Positions 45,757-54,903 of a stretch of DNA of 64,000 bases are shown here, piece after piece. Within the stretch, counting starts at the first letter, position 1; each line of letters starts with the position of its first letter. The position numbers were made by a program, and so were the translations under genes. The DNA is from Roseivirga sp. UBA6061 (lineage in GTDB: Bacteria > Bacteroidota > Bacteroidia > Cytophagales > Cyclobacteriaceae), in the NCBI GenBank assembly GCA_002427745.1, contig DIYF01000119.1:1-64000 (forward strand). The letters run 5' to 3'. A model generated the notes under the pieces. That model saw nothing but the letters and a program-made list of their open reading frames with translations. It did no database searches and was not told the DNA's origin.

Positions 45757-46614
45757 CTATTCTTCGGTTCGCTCCAGGTAGGGCATCGCATCCACAATAT
45801 TGAATTCCGGGGTATTGGTCATCAATTGCTCCAAAACCCACTTGTGATTGGAGCCTACAAAAATGATGATTCGGTCATCCGGTGATGATCTCTGCATTAC
45901 GTGCATCATCATCCGGATATTGCGCTGATACCATCTGCCCAGCCAGTCAGCCCCGATCCAGGTATCGTTCACACCTGACCGCACCTCGATGGCGTGCATT
46001 CTTGAAATATTGTATTGCTGATCCTCCACACTGTTCAGGGATTTAATGTTGTCATAGAGACTCATCTTGTTTCTAATCTTGCCATTGGTCTGGAATACAT
46101 CAGAGATCTGTTCATAGTGTTTCTTATTGAACTCCTCATCAGCGGCATCTTTGAATTTCCCAAAAACATCAAAGGAAAAACCATCCAACGAGCCTATAAA
46201 GGGCGGTTTGTTATCAAAAAGGTAAATGGAATCGTGACCAAGCCTTTTGGCCATTCGAAAACCCAGCTGAAATATTTCATTAACTCTGTCTTTGATATAA
46301 TCCTCAGAAGTCAGGTATTTCTGATAGGCCACATTGTAAACAGAGTCATGTTTCGGATCCTTTTCTACAAAGACTTTGGTGGCATTAAAAGCTTCCAGAC
46401 GAGTAATCAGGCGATCCAGCTCCTGCTGATTTGCATCATCCAGTTCATCATAATCTGACTCCTGATCAAAATGATATGTACCCACTATGAGCACCTCCCG
46501 TACATCTTCAAATTGTAGTTGTTTAAAGGGAGTTTCTTCCTCCTCGGTAACCGGTTCGGGTTTACAATTGGCGATGGCCAGCAGCAACAAAATGTAGCAG
46601 ACACCTCTATGCAT
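45757..46614 (-). CDS. DUF5694 (TraB-like) lipoprotein
   Basis: 285 residues; lipoprotein signal YILLLLAIANC (lipid Cys17). The core begins VLIVGTYHFDQESDYDE (about 37-53), has FNATKVFVEKDPKHDS and ends with DRIIIFVGSNHKWVLEQLM. The GTYHF and GxNHxxxL motifs resemble the GTxHx/GxGH pairs of the TraB/ChaN-like EreA-type fold, which can bind metal or heme; DUF5694 itself has no proven function. Divergent from an AraC-type gene, 180 bp apart. Confidence 0.82.
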   Translation of the reverse strand: MHRGVCYILLLLAIANCKPEPVTEEEETPFKQLQFEDVREVLIVGTYHFDQESDYDELDDANQQELDRLITRLEAFNATKVFVEKDPKHDSVYNVAYQKYLTSEDYIKDRVNEIFQLGFRMAKRLGHDSIYLFDNKPPFIGSLDGFSFDVFGKFKDAADEEFNKKHYEQISDVFQTNGKIRNKMSLYDNIKSLNSVEDQQYNISRMHAIEVRSGVNDTWIGADWLGRWYQRNIRMMMHVMQRSSPDDRIIIFVGSNHKWVLEQLMTNTPEFNIVDAMPYLERTEE

Positions 46615-46794
46615 ATGATCGAATTTCTGATTTACAAAACGCCTAAAACTATCATCAATTCAGCGACTCAGGCTGGTTGCATTTGTCCCAAATGGGTTTT
46701 TGGGAGTCATTCACTCCTACTCACCGGTTAACCAAAAGTTCAGTACTTTATAAATAAGTAAACTTGTAATCTTTCAGACTTAACCCTTTATAAG

Positions 46795-47874
46795 TTGGCT
46801 GACTCTTTTGCCGATGGCATTCTGTTCTTTATTGCCGTACAGCTATTGATTGTGGCTGCCATGCACTTTGTGGAAAGGAAAAATCAGAAGTCAATATTCC
46901 TGGCGCTGATTTGCCTGGTAAATGGTCTTTGGTACTTCTATTTCGTGTTTCACCAGGTATGGAAGAGAGACTTGTTGCTCGGCATTCTGATAGGCCCGGA
47001 CAAAAACATCTTTTTGCCTGTACTTATTTACTTCTATTTGAAATCCATCCAGGGAAGGCTGACCTTCAAATTTCTGGGGCTACACCTCCTGCTTCCCCTC
47101 CTGTTTTATGTTATTTTCCTCTTTTTCCAATTCAGTCCTGACATCCCCTGGTCGGCACATGCCTATGGCGAAGTATCTGTATTGATTGTTTTTGCTTTGA
47201 TTCTTTTCGGGGTGTACTTCTTAAAAGCCCGAAAAGAGCTTGAATCAAACCTCAAATCCATATTACTTCCCAAAGTCTATAAAAGAATCAAGCTGTTTTT
47301 TTATGCATTCTATGCACCTCTGCTGATCATTCCGCTTTTTGATATTGCCAATGCACTGCTGACCGGCAATGGTCAATCATTTGACTCCATACCTATTCAA
47401 ACAGCCCGGGAATTGGTTTATGCCTCCAATTATGCCTTAAGCTACCTACTGTCTCTCTATGCCTTGACGGAGCTTAGTTTTGTACGCAAATTGCTCTTTC
47501 CAGGTAATGCCCTGGTGAGCAAAAACCTCCTCGACAATAAGTTGCACATTGATGGGTTGGTAGAGAAAGAGCTGATCGGTAAAAAGCTGTTTCAGAATGC
47601 CGGAATTTCAGCAGATTCTTTTGCCAGTAAAGCAGGCCTGACCAAAAAAGAGATCCTGGACTACCTTGAACTGACCCGGAAGGTATCATTCAGTGAATTT
47701 ATCAACCGTTTAAGGGTGAATGAATTCAAGGCAAGGGTGAGCGATGCCAAAAATCAGCATCTGGACCTGGTGGGGCTGGCGAAAGAATGTGGTTTTCAGT
47801 CCAAATCCACATTCTTCAGGGTTTTCAAGGAAATAGAAGGCATTACCCCGAATGAATACAAAAAGCAACCCTGA
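46795..47874 (+). CDS. Membrane-anchored AraC-family regulator
   Basis: 359 residues from TTG; the next in-frame ATG would cut the first membrane segment. About seven hydrophobic segments (residues 5-230) are followed by a C-terminal AraC HTH (about 262-355): KAGLTKKEILDYLELT, SFSEFINRLRVNEF, then VGLAKECGFQSKSTFFRVFKEIEGITPNEYK split over both helix-turn-helix units. Seven-TM AraC regulators are common in Bacteroidota. Signal unknown; the divergent DUF5694 gene and the lipoprotein gene after it are candidate targets. Confidence 0.9.
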   Translation: MADSFADGILFFIAVQLLIVAAMHFVERKNQKSIFLALICLVNGLWYFYFVFHQVWKRDLLLGILIGPDKNIFLPVLIYFYLKSIQGRLTFKFLGLHLLLPLLFYVIFLFFQFSPDIPWSAHAYGEVSVLIVFALILFGVYFLKARKELESNLKSILLPKVYKRIKLFFYAFYAPLLIIPLFDIANALLTGNGQSFDSIPIQTARELVYASNYALSYLLSLYALTELSFVRKLLFPGNALVSKNLLDNKLHIDGLVEKELIGKKLFQNAGISADSFASKAGLTKKEILDYLELTRKVSFSEFINRLRVNEFKARVSDAKNQHLDLVGLAKECGFQSKSTFFRVFKEIEGITPNEYKKQP

Positions 47875-48036
47875 GGAATTGCTCTATCATACTCATATTT
47901 ATTTGACCTCTTCATGTCATATCCAGGGTCTTTGGCATGGCTCTTGATCGTGCAAACCCTGAAAAAAATACGGTCAGAAAGTGCAACTAAACATACAATC
48001 GACCGTCATATAGACTCAACTCAAAATGGTCAACAG

Positions 48037-48597
48037 ATGAAATTGAGAATACCCAAGGTCAAAGTGCTCTCTTTGCTGGCTGCCGGTCTGTTATTTATCG
48101 GATGCTCAAACCCCGAAGATCTACCTGACAAGCCTTTAATCCCACTTTTTGCGGAGAGTGAGATGTCAGTAATTCACGGTGAGGCAGAAAAGACCTGGCG
48201 CATTACTGAGCTGATCAATGAATTCTATGATCCCAATTACGATCTGGAAATTGACCTGTCATGCGTAGCAGATGACGTATATACTTTTTCTTCCACTCGC
48301 GAGGTAAGCATCGATCTGGGTGAAGATCGCTGTTTTGGAAAGAATGATAATGGCATCTTCAAAGCCGATACGGAAATCTTCGATTCAGAACTGATGTACC
48401 TGGGAGATGAAGGAGATAATGGCACAATTTACCTCAGACTTTCCCGAGGCTACACCAATCGGGACAATACAGCGGCAGGAATCACCATTCGCATCTACGC
48501 CCTGGCAGAGCTCAGCGAAGACCGCATGGTTTTCCACCGAGAAGGGGGTCAGTACATAGGAGAGTACCGCGAAGCCATTGTGTTTGAAAGGTTCTGA
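48037..48597 (+). CDS. Small lipoprotein of unknown function
   Basis: 186 residues from the ATG at 48037; an upstream in-frame start (47914) would precede the signal peptide by 41 residues and is unlikely. Lipobox LLFIGC. The mature part is beta-rich with KTWRITELINEFYDPNYDLE, a CVADDVYTF segment and an ending HREGGQYIGEYREAIVFERF. This is reminiscent of the lipocalin-like/DUF5004-type secreted proteins of Bacteroidota, but the call is weak. Closed by a strong bidirectional hairpin. Confidence 0.7.
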   Translation: MKLRIPKVKVLSLLAAGLLFIGCSNPEDLPDKPLIPLFAESEMSVIHGEAEKTWRITELINEFYDPNYDLEIDLSCVADDVYTFSSTREVSIDLGEDRCFGKNDNGIFKADTEIFDSELMYLGDEGDNGTIYLRLSRGYTNRDNTAAGITIRIYALAELSEDRMVFHREGGQYIGEYREAIVFERF

Positions 48598-48613
48598 GCA
48601 AACAAACGAAACC

Positions 48614-48661
48614 ACAAAAGCCAGAACAGGGTTCAGCACCCTATTCTGGCTTTTGTCTTTT
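48614..48661. terminator. Bidirectional terminator between convergent genes
   Basis: 13-bp stem ACAAAAGCCAGAA / TTCTGGCTTTTGT plus, after one mismatch, AGGG / CCCT; 7-base loop. T tract follows on the plus strand, A-rich on the other side. It can serve both the lipoprotein gene and permease 3. Confidence 0.88.
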
Positions 48662-48680
48662 TAACCCCCTTTAGTCAAAC

Positions 48681-51104
48681 CTACTCCATCGCCAGCGTTT
48701 CTGCAGGGTTTGTCCTGGCAGATCTGAAAGAAATATAGCCGATCGTCAGCACGGTGAGCAAAGTGGTCATTAACAAGCCTATGGCGAAAATATCCCAGCC
48801 CAGCGGAATGCGGAACACATAGTTATCCAGCCAGAGGTCCATTGCCATATAGGCGAGGGGTGCACTTACCAGAAATGCTGCAAAAGTGAGGATAAAGAAC
48901 CTTCTGGAGAAACTGAAGAGAATCTGCCCGATAGAAGCGCCCAATACCTTTCTGATGCCGATTTCTTTCGTGCGCCTGATCGACATAAAAGAGACCAGTC
49001 CGTACAGGCCCAGACAGCCAATGACAATCGCTACCAGTGAAAAGACACGAATACTTTTGAGCATAATGTCTTCCACGATATAAGCCTGCTTCATGTAGTC
49101 ATCCACCGTTTGGTATCTGAAGGTACGCGATGGAAATACTTCCAGCCATGCATCTTCCAGTTTGTCCAAAGCAGCCGGCAGATTGCCCGATGCAATTTTG
49201 ATGTCGGCACTGTTTACCCGGGAATGCCAGGGAAACATCACCATGGGCTCAATGGCCAGATCAAGCTTATCAATGTGAAAATCTTTGGTCACTCCCACAA
49301 TCCTGGCGCGAGCTCCGTAACACTCTATTTGTTTGCCAATGGCTTCTTGTGGGCTTTCTACATCCAGCTGCCTTACCAAAGCTTCATTCACGATAAAAGC
49401 ATCAATGGTATCGTTGTATTCATCGGCACGGAAGTTTCTGCCTGCCACCAATTCAATTCCATATGCATCGATAAAGCGATGATCTACAAACTTATTCCGC
49501 ACACTCATATCTCCTTTCTCGGAGTGGCCTACCTCTCTGAAGGTAGTGGCATAACGCCCTGCGTCCATGGGTGGCCCTGATGAAAAAGAATAAGAAATCA
49601 CCTCGGGCATAGACTCTATGACCTGCGCCAGGCGATCTACCTGCTGTCGGTTGGGGTCATAGGTGGTAATGGTAACCATCTCTTCTTTATCAAAGCCCAT
49701 GTCCATATTGATGAAATAGTTCATCTGTGCCGATACCACAATGGTTCCGATAATCATCAGCTGTGTAATGGTGAACTGAGTTAATACCAGAGCCTGACGC
49801 AGGTTCAACCCTGACTTCTTTTGAGTAAGAGCTGAAAAACCACTTCGCAAGGCCTCGGACGGACGGTAAGCTGAGAGCTTAATGGCAGGATAAAGCCCTG
49901 CTATCACGCTTACAATCAGAATAAGCACAATCCCGAATGCCCAGGTTGAATTATCCACCTGCATGTTCATCTGAACAATTGTCAGCAGTCCGTTCCAGCC
50001 ATTCAAGGCAATCTCTGTCAGCCATATCGCCAGAAAAAAGGAGATAGTTGTCAGAAAGATAGTTTCTGCTAAAAACTGGAGTATCAGTTGCAGGCGACTA
50101 CCTCCCAACACTTTTCTGACTCCCACTTCTTTGGCACGGGTCACTACCTGGGCCGTTTGTATATTGATAAAGTTGATACAGGCAGAAATCGCGATGAACA
50201 GGCTGAGTGCCCAAAAGGCTATGGTAATAGAAGGGTCATTGGTATAGTTCCCCGAAAAGCCCCATTGCGGATCATTATGGATGTCTTTGAGATTGATAAG
50301 GCTGTAAGAGTTAATCTCCGCATCTTCTTTAGTTCTGTATTTATTGACCATCTCAGGAAAACGAGCCTCAAGATCTTCAGGTCGCTGGCCCTCCTTTAAT
50401 ACTATAAAAGTGAGTCCCGAAGAGAGATTACCCCAGTTATCCCGGTCCCATGGATTCACCCGGTAATAAATCTCGGCTGAGGTGAGTAGCTGGAAGGGAA
50501 TATTACTGTTGCTGGGGGGATTCTCAATCACACCTGTGATGTATACTCTCAGCGAATCAAAAAGGGCCACTTCTTTGCCCAGCAATCCGGCCTCCCTGCC
50601 CACAAAATTGGGATAGTATTTTTCGACCATTTTGGTCGAGATGACCAGGGCATTGCGATCATCAAGGGCAGTTCTTTCATTTCCGGCTATAAAGTCATAA
50701 TCGAAGTATTTCAGAAAAGCGCTGTCGGCATGCAGCAATCTTCTTCCTTCTTCAAAAATCTTCTCACGGGAAGTTCCCGGATCAATCGTTACCAGGGCAC
50801 TGCTTGGGCCAAAGGTTTGTATCACTCCCTCCAGCTCCGGATATTCATTGCGCAGTACCTTGCCGAGCATCGATTGAGTGTTCCCTGTTTTGTTAATTCT
50901 GTTGGGGTAAGTCAGGGTTGTATTGACACGATATATCTGGTCTGCGAGCGGCTGATCAGTATCAAAGCTGTTCTCGTAGCGCTCCTGCACGAAGAGAAAC
51001 AGCACACTGCTAAGCCCCAGAGTCAGAGCCACCACGTTGATAGCAGAGGTAACTCTGTTCTTCCAGAGGTTTCTGATGATAGAAAGTAAAAAGGTACGTG
51101 TCAT
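48681..51104 (-). CDS. FtsX-type permease without ATPase, sigma-54-linked (permease 3)
   Basis: 807 residues, same layout as permeases 1 and 2 but without prefix domain: TM (about 20-40, INVVALTLGLSSVLFLFV), MacB_PCD (45-285), TMs about 290-420, second periplasmic domain, closing TMs about 690-800. Loop motifs VTRAKEVGVRKVLGGSRL and IRRTKEIGIRKVLGASIGQ. Right upstream are a sigma-54 promoter (51131-51146) and a palindrome (51152-51180), and across them lies the NtrC-type regulator gene, so this permease is the probable first target of that system. Confidence 0.93.
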   Translation of the reverse strand: MTRTFLLSIIRNLWKNRVTSAINVVALTLGLSSVLFLFVQERYENSFDTDQPLADQIYRVNTTLTYPNRINKTGNTQSMLGKVLRNEYPELEGVIQTFGPSSALVTIDPGTSREKIFEEGRRLLHADSAFLKYFDYDFIAGNERTALDDRNALVISTKMVEKYYPNFVGREAGLLGKEVALFDSLRVYITGVIENPPSNSNIPFQLLTSAEIYYRVNPWDRDNWGNLSSGLTFIVLKEGQRPEDLEARFPEMVNKYRTKEDAEINSYSLINLKDIHNDPQWGFSGNYTNDPSITIAFWALSLFIAISACINFINIQTAQVVTRAKEVGVRKVLGGSRLQLILQFLAETIFLTTISFFLAIWLTEIALNGWNGLLTIVQMNMQVDNSTWAFGIVLILIVSVIAGLYPAIKLSAYRPSEALRSGFSALTQKKSGLNLRQALVLTQFTITQLMIIGTIVVSAQMNYFINMDMGFDKEEMVTITTYDPNRQQVDRLAQVIESMPEVISYSFSSGPPMDAGRYATTFREVGHSEKGDMSVRNKFVDHRFIDAYGIELVAGRNFRADEYNDTIDAFIVNEALVRQLDVESPQEAIGKQIECYGARARIVGVTKDFHIDKLDLAIEPMVMFPWHSRVNSADIKIASGNLPAALDKLEDAWLEVFPSRTFRYQTVDDYMKQAYIVEDIMLKSIRVFSLVAIVIGCLGLYGLVSFMSIRRTKEIGIRKVLGASIGQILFSFSRRFFILTFAAFLVSAPLAYMAMDLWLDNYVFRIPLGWDIFAIGLLMTTLLTVLTIGYISFRSARTNPAETLAME

Positions 51105-51130
51105 GATTTCTTCAATTTTGACCTGTTATC

Positions 51131-51146
51131 GGCCAAAAGACTGCCA
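51131..51146 (-). promoter_or_regulatory. Probable sigma-54 promoter of permease 3
   Basis: On the minus strand TGGCAG-TCTTT-TGGCC: GG and GC separated by exactly 10 bases, 5 of 6 bases of the -24 box TGGCAC and the GC of the -12 box (TTGCA consensus). It puts the transcript start about 15 bases before the ATG at 51104. Confidence 0.72.
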
Positions 51147-51151
51147 CAAAC

Positions 51152-51180
51152 TGTAAAACACTGAAAAACAGAGTTTTACA
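51152..51180. promoter_or_regulatory. Probable enhancer site for the NtrC-type regulator
   Basis: TGTAAAACaCTG-AAAAA-CAGaGTTTTACA: 12-bp arms, one A/A mismatch in each arm's pairing, 5-base centre. It lies between the sigma-54 promoter and the regulator gene. A dimeric regulator with a Fis-type HTH would bind such a palindrome. Confidence 0.7.
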
Positions 51181-51268
51181 AAGCATTTTAGCCATACGAT
51201 TTATAAAAGTGATCGCATGAGTACAGCCAACTGTTCCAACCTGGAGCAGTAAATTACTATATTTATTT

Positions 51269-52594
51269 GTGCAAATACTCGCCATAGACGATGATCCTCT
51301 GATGCTTCATACCATCGCCATGGTGTTGGAAGATTCCTTTGGCGAAATCCATACCCTGGAGCACCCGGGCCTTGCCCAATCTCTCCTGGAGAGTGAAGAC
51401 ATTCAGGTCATTCTACTTGATCTGAACTTTGCCATCGGGGATTCTGATGGAGCAGAGGGGTTAGCCTGGATTAAAAAGATCAAAGAGCTCCGTCCTCATA
51501 TTTCCATTGTCGTGCTCACCGCCCATGGCTTTCTCGACATTGCCGTCCAGTCTTTGAAGCAGGGCGCTACCGATTTTCTGGAAAAACCCTTTTCCAATGA
51601 AAAGCTCACGGCTACTGTACAGGCAGCATTGAACCTGGCTCATTCTCAGCAAAACCTGGCCGATGTTACCTCCAGCAGGGACTTACTGGTCCATCAGGCA
51701 AACCAGACCGGCAGCATGGTTATAGGCAAGTCGGGCAGTATGGACAAGGTAATGAATATGGTAGCCAAGGTGGCCGGTACCGATGCATCAGTATTGGTTA
51801 CCGGAGCTCACGGCACAGGAAAAGAGGTACTGGCCAGACTGATTCACCAGCAGTCGGCCCGGGCTGCACAGCCCTTTATCAATACTGATCTGAGTGCCAT
51901 TTCATCAGGCTTATTCGAATCTACCCTTTTCGGTCATGTAAAGGGGGCCTTTACCGATGCCAGCCAGGACAAGGCCGGTATGATGGAGGCAGCCAATCTC
52001 GGAACATTATTGCTCGATGAAATTGGTAACCTGCCCCTTGAGCTCCAGTCCAAAATGCTCGCAGCTCTTCAAAACAGGGAGGTAAGCCGGGTAGGAGAGC
52101 ACCGGCCGAGAGCGATTGATATCCGACTTATCAGTACCTCTCATAAAACTATGGAAATGCTGACCGACCCGGTTCAGTTCAGACAGGACCTCTTATTTCG
52201 CATTAATACAGTGCATATAGAATTGCCGCCTTTGAGAAACAGACGGGAGGATATAAAACCCCTTACCGAGCACTTCCTGGCCCTCTTTAACCGAAAGTAT
52301 GAACGCTCTTTTGCCCTGACCAGGCCACAACTCAAAGAACTCCAGGACTATCACTGGCCGGGTAACATCAGAGAGTTGAGAAACAACATTGAACGTATGG
52401 TCATCATGGACAATACAGACGTGTTTAAGGGGGCTGGTCAGGACCAGGCCAGTGCAGACAACCTTTATGAGGTGGAAAAAAGGAAGATAGCCGAGGTGAT
52501 GGAGCGCCATGCAGGAAATATTACCCGTGCCGCGGCAGAACTGGGCATAGGCCGGAATACGCTGTATCGCAAAATGAAGAAGTATGATCTTTAA
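51269..52594 (+). CDS. Sigma-54-dependent response regulator (NtrC family)
   Basis: 441 residues from GTG. Receiver with DDD at 7-9, Asp51 in VILLDLNFAIGDSD and Lys in FLEKPFSNE. Sigma-54 AAA+ domain (about 148-375): Walker A GAHGTGKE (179-186), Walker B LLLDEIGNLP (247-256), and the sigma-54 contact loop as GAFTDA (226-231) where GAFTGA is standard. Fis-type HTH at the end: NITRAAAELGIGRNTLYRKM. It activates sigma-54 promoters after phosphorylation by the kinase overlapping downstream. The clear target is permease 3 across the spacer. Confidence 0.95.
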   Translation: MQILAIDDDPLMLHTIAMVLEDSFGEIHTLEHPGLAQSLLESEDIQVILLDLNFAIGDSDGAEGLAWIKKIKELRPHISIVVLTAHGFLDIAVQSLKQGATDFLEKPFSNEKLTATVQAALNLAHSQQNLADVTSSRDLLVHQANQTGSMVIGKSGSMDKVMNMVAKVAGTDASVLVTGAHGTGKEVLARLIHQQSARAAQPFINTDLSAISSGLFESTLFGHVKGAFTDASQDKAGMMEAANLGTLLLDEIGNLPLELQSKMLAALQNREVSRVGEHRPRAIDIRLISTSHKTMEMLTDPVQFRQDLLFRINTVHIELPPLRNRREDIKPLTEHFLALFNRKYERSFALTRPQLKELQDYHWPGNIRELRNNIERMVIMDNTDVFKGAGQDQASADNLYEVEKRKIAEVMERHAGNITRAAAELGIGRNTLYRKMKKYDL

Positions 52595-53912
52595 AAAGAG
52601 CTTCTTCCTCATTCTGATACGCGTACTTTTCATCGTGGGGTTGGCCACAGGCATGATCTATACTCACCTGAGTACCGATTTGTCCATCACACCAGTGATG
52701 TTCGGAGCCCTTATGGTGATCATGGTGCTGGAGCTCAGCTGGCATTTGCAAAAACAGGAACGCAACTGGACCCGGTTTTTGCAATCGATAGAGTTTGGTG
52801 ATTTTAACCGCTCTTATCAGAAGTACACGAATTCAGCTGAACTTGAAAAAGCCTATGAGCTGATTACCACCCAAATGGAAAGTCTGCTCACCAATAGGGA
52901 GGCGGAGTTCAAACTACTGCAGACGGTATTGCGACACGTGTCCATAGCGGTAGTCTGCTATAAAGATGACGGAGAGGTGGTTTTCACCAATAAAGCCTTC
53001 AATCTGTTACTGGAACTGCCCGGGCTTATCCACATAGAGAGATTGAAAGAGCCATACCCTCTCATTCACCGCGTAATGATCTCTGAGGAAAGAGCCCCAT
53101 CTGAATGGATTGACCATAAAAACGGCCAGAAGCTCTTTATCAAAACAGAGTCTTTTAAGCTGAAAGGAAAAGCACATAAGCTCGCCTCACTTACCGATAT
53201 TCGAAGCTCCCTGGATGCAAAAGAGCTGGACAGCTACCAAAAGCTGATGCGGGTGATGACCCATGAGATCATGAACTCTACTACTCCCATCCTCTCCCTG
53301 ATCAGGGTGGTTAACAAGAAGCTCATACAGGAGGAAGAACTGGCAGAACTGGATGCCAAATCGCAAAAAAATGTAGCAGTGAGCCTGAAAGCCATCGAAG
53401 AGCGTACCTCCGGTATGCTCAAATTTGTGGAAGCCTATAAGCAGATCAACCGACCGATTGAACCTCATTATGAACCTGTAGCCAGTACGGAGCTTCTGAA
53501 TTCGGTTGCTTCCCTGATGGCCTCTCCATCTCTTATTGAATTCACCGTGACGGATGAGCTCAGAGAAACCGTCAGCCTGGACCGCTCGCTGATGACACAG
53601 GTGCTCATCAATCTGGTAACCAATGCCATGGATGCTGTCAGAGATGTAGACACTCCCAGGCTAAGTATCAAAGCAGCCCGTAATGGTGATGATATCTCTT
53701 TTGAGGTGTGGGACAATGGCCCCGGAGTTTCTGACAAGTCAGCACAAGAGATCTTTGTACCCTTCTTCACAACCAAGGCTGAAGGCTCCGGAATCGGGCT
53801 TGCGCTTTCAAGAAAAATTATAAGAGCCCATGGAGGTACTCTTGAATACAACAGGTTAAATGATATGACCTGTTTTACGATAAACCTGCCTCAGAGCAGG
53901 CCGGTAGTTTAG
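52584..53912 (+). CDS. Sensor histidine kinase with two TMs and PAS-like domain
   Basis: 442 residues. Two membrane segments near the N-terminus (about 7-25 and 37-52), almost no periplasmic part, a cytoplasmic PAS-like region (110-205, with VSIAVVCYKDDGEVVFTNKA), H-box His227 in MRVMTHEIMNSTTPIL, ATPase with NLVTNAMDAV and GSGIGLALSRKII. This is the NtrY-like kinase type that partners NtrC-family regulators. It overlaps the regulator gene by 11 bases. It probably senses something in the membrane or cytoplasm. Confidence 0.94.
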   Translation: MIFKKSFFLILIRVLFIVGLATGMIYTHLSTDLSITPVMFGALMVIMVLELSWHLQKQERNWTRFLQSIEFGDFNRSYQKYTNSAELEKAYELITTQMESLLTNREAEFKLLQTVLRHVSIAVVCYKDDGEVVFTNKAFNLLLELPGLIHIERLKEPYPLIHRVMISEERAPSEWIDHKNGQKLFIKTESFKLKGKAHKLASLTDIRSSLDAKELDSYQKLMRVMTHEIMNSTTPILSLIRVVNKKLIQEEELAELDAKSQKNVAVSLKAIEERTSGMLKFVEAYKQINRPIEPHYEPVASTELLNSVASLMASPSLIEFTVTDELRETVSLDRSLMTQVLINLVTNAMDAVRDVDTPRLSIKAARNGDDISFEVWDNGPGVSDKSAQEIFVPFFTTKAEGSGIGLALSRKIIRAHGGTLEYNRLNDMTCFTINLPQSRPVV

Positions 53913-53926
53913 TAAAACAAAAGTAA

Positions 53927-54454
53927 ATGAGCACTCCTAGCACCAACGACTCTTTGCACAGCGATGAATTCTTAAAAAGTGGTGAGTTCTTTCTGAAAGC
54001 CGGCAAGCCCTGTACTAAAATCGGCAAGCTCATGCAGGGTGTGATGCGTGGCTTTGTGTATGACCAGGACGGAGAGGAAGTAACAACTCACTTTTACCAG
54101 GAAGGAGATATGATTGTGAGCAGCTATATGCCAAATGTCAATATCTCCATGAATATTCAGGCCCTGGAAGATTGTGAGCTTTCAGTCGCTGACTATTCTA
54201 AAGTGATGTCACAGGTAAACAAGGATCCCCAGATCACGGAAATCATTAATCGTGAATTCTCTAAGCTCAACAAGCAAATGCAGTCGAGGCTGGTTTCACT
54301 GCTCAACCTGAGCTCGGCAGAAAAATACACGCTCTTCCTGAATGATTATCCGGGACTTCTCAACCGGATTCCTCACTATTATATAGCCCAATACCTCGGC
54401 ATCACCCCCACCCAATTGAGCCGGGTACGCAAACAGCTTTCTCAACAAATGTAA
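53927..54454 (+). CDS. Crp/Fnr-family regulator, short form
   Basis: 175 residues. A cyclic-nucleotide-binding-like beta-roll (about 15-100) with FLKAGKPCTKIGKLMQGVMR and THFYQEGDMIVSSY, then the helical link and an HTH (about 145-175): IPHYYIAQYLGITPTQLSRVRK. The phosphate-binding RxS motif of cAMP receptors is not seen, so ligand binding is uncertain; Bacteroidota have many such regulators. It starts 14 bases after the kinase gene and may belong to that operon. Confidence 0.88.
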   Translation: MSTPSTNDSLHSDEFLKSGEFFLKAGKPCTKIGKLMQGVMRGFVYDQDGEEVTTHFYQEGDMIVSSYMPNVNISMNIQALEDCELSVADYSKVMSQVNKDPQITEIINREFSKLNKQMQSRLVSLLNLSSAEKYTLFLNDYPGLLNRIPHYYIAQYLGITPTQLSRVRKQLSQQM

Positions 54455-54489
54455 ATGAGATAGAAATCCTTCTTTGGTTACTTTGTGCT

Positions 54490-54903
54490 ATGCAAAGTCA
54501 TTTTGATCTGACCGATGAAGCTTTCCACCAAGCTTTCCAGACAGGCTCTTTGCCTCCGGCCCTCTTTACTCACGAGGCACATCTCAGGCTGGCCTGGATA
54601 CATTTGAAAAAAGCCGAACCAACCACAGCCATCAAAACCATCCGCAGCCAGATTATTGCCTTTGTGGAGCAGCTGGGAGCTCAGGATAAATACCATGAAA
54701 CACTGACCGTGGCGGCTGTCCACATCGTCCACCATTTTATGAGCAAAGCCCGATCGATCACTTTCCAGGCCTTTATACAAGAGTTTCCCTCGTTAAAGTC
54801 AGATTTCAGAGGCCTTATTCAGTCTCACTACAGTCAGGATATCATAAGGTCAGAAGAGGCAAAATCTACTTATCTGCCTCCTGACCTTATCCCCTTTAAT
54901 TAA
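54490..54903 (+). CDS. Conserved small protein of uncharacterised family (HxxHLRLAW/KYHET type)
   Basis: 137 residues, no signal peptide, all helical. The conserved blocks are LPPALFTHEAHLRLAWIHLK (about 21-40) and DKYHETLTVAAVHIV (about 67-81). Proteins with these two blocks, two or three histidines plus the Glu, occur in many bacterial phyla without a known function; the His/Glu pattern suggests a metal site, as in DinB-like helical bundles. It is next to a Crp-type gene (35 bp) and its end overlaps the convergent acyltransferase gene by 8 bases. Confidence 0.75.
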   Translation: MQSHFDLTDEAFHQAFQTGSLPPALFTHEAHLRLAWIHLKKAEPTTAIKTIRSQIIAFVEQLGAQDKYHETLTVAAVHIVHHFMSKARSITFQAFIQEFPSLKSDFRGLIQSHYSQDIIRSEEAKSTYLPPDLIPFN

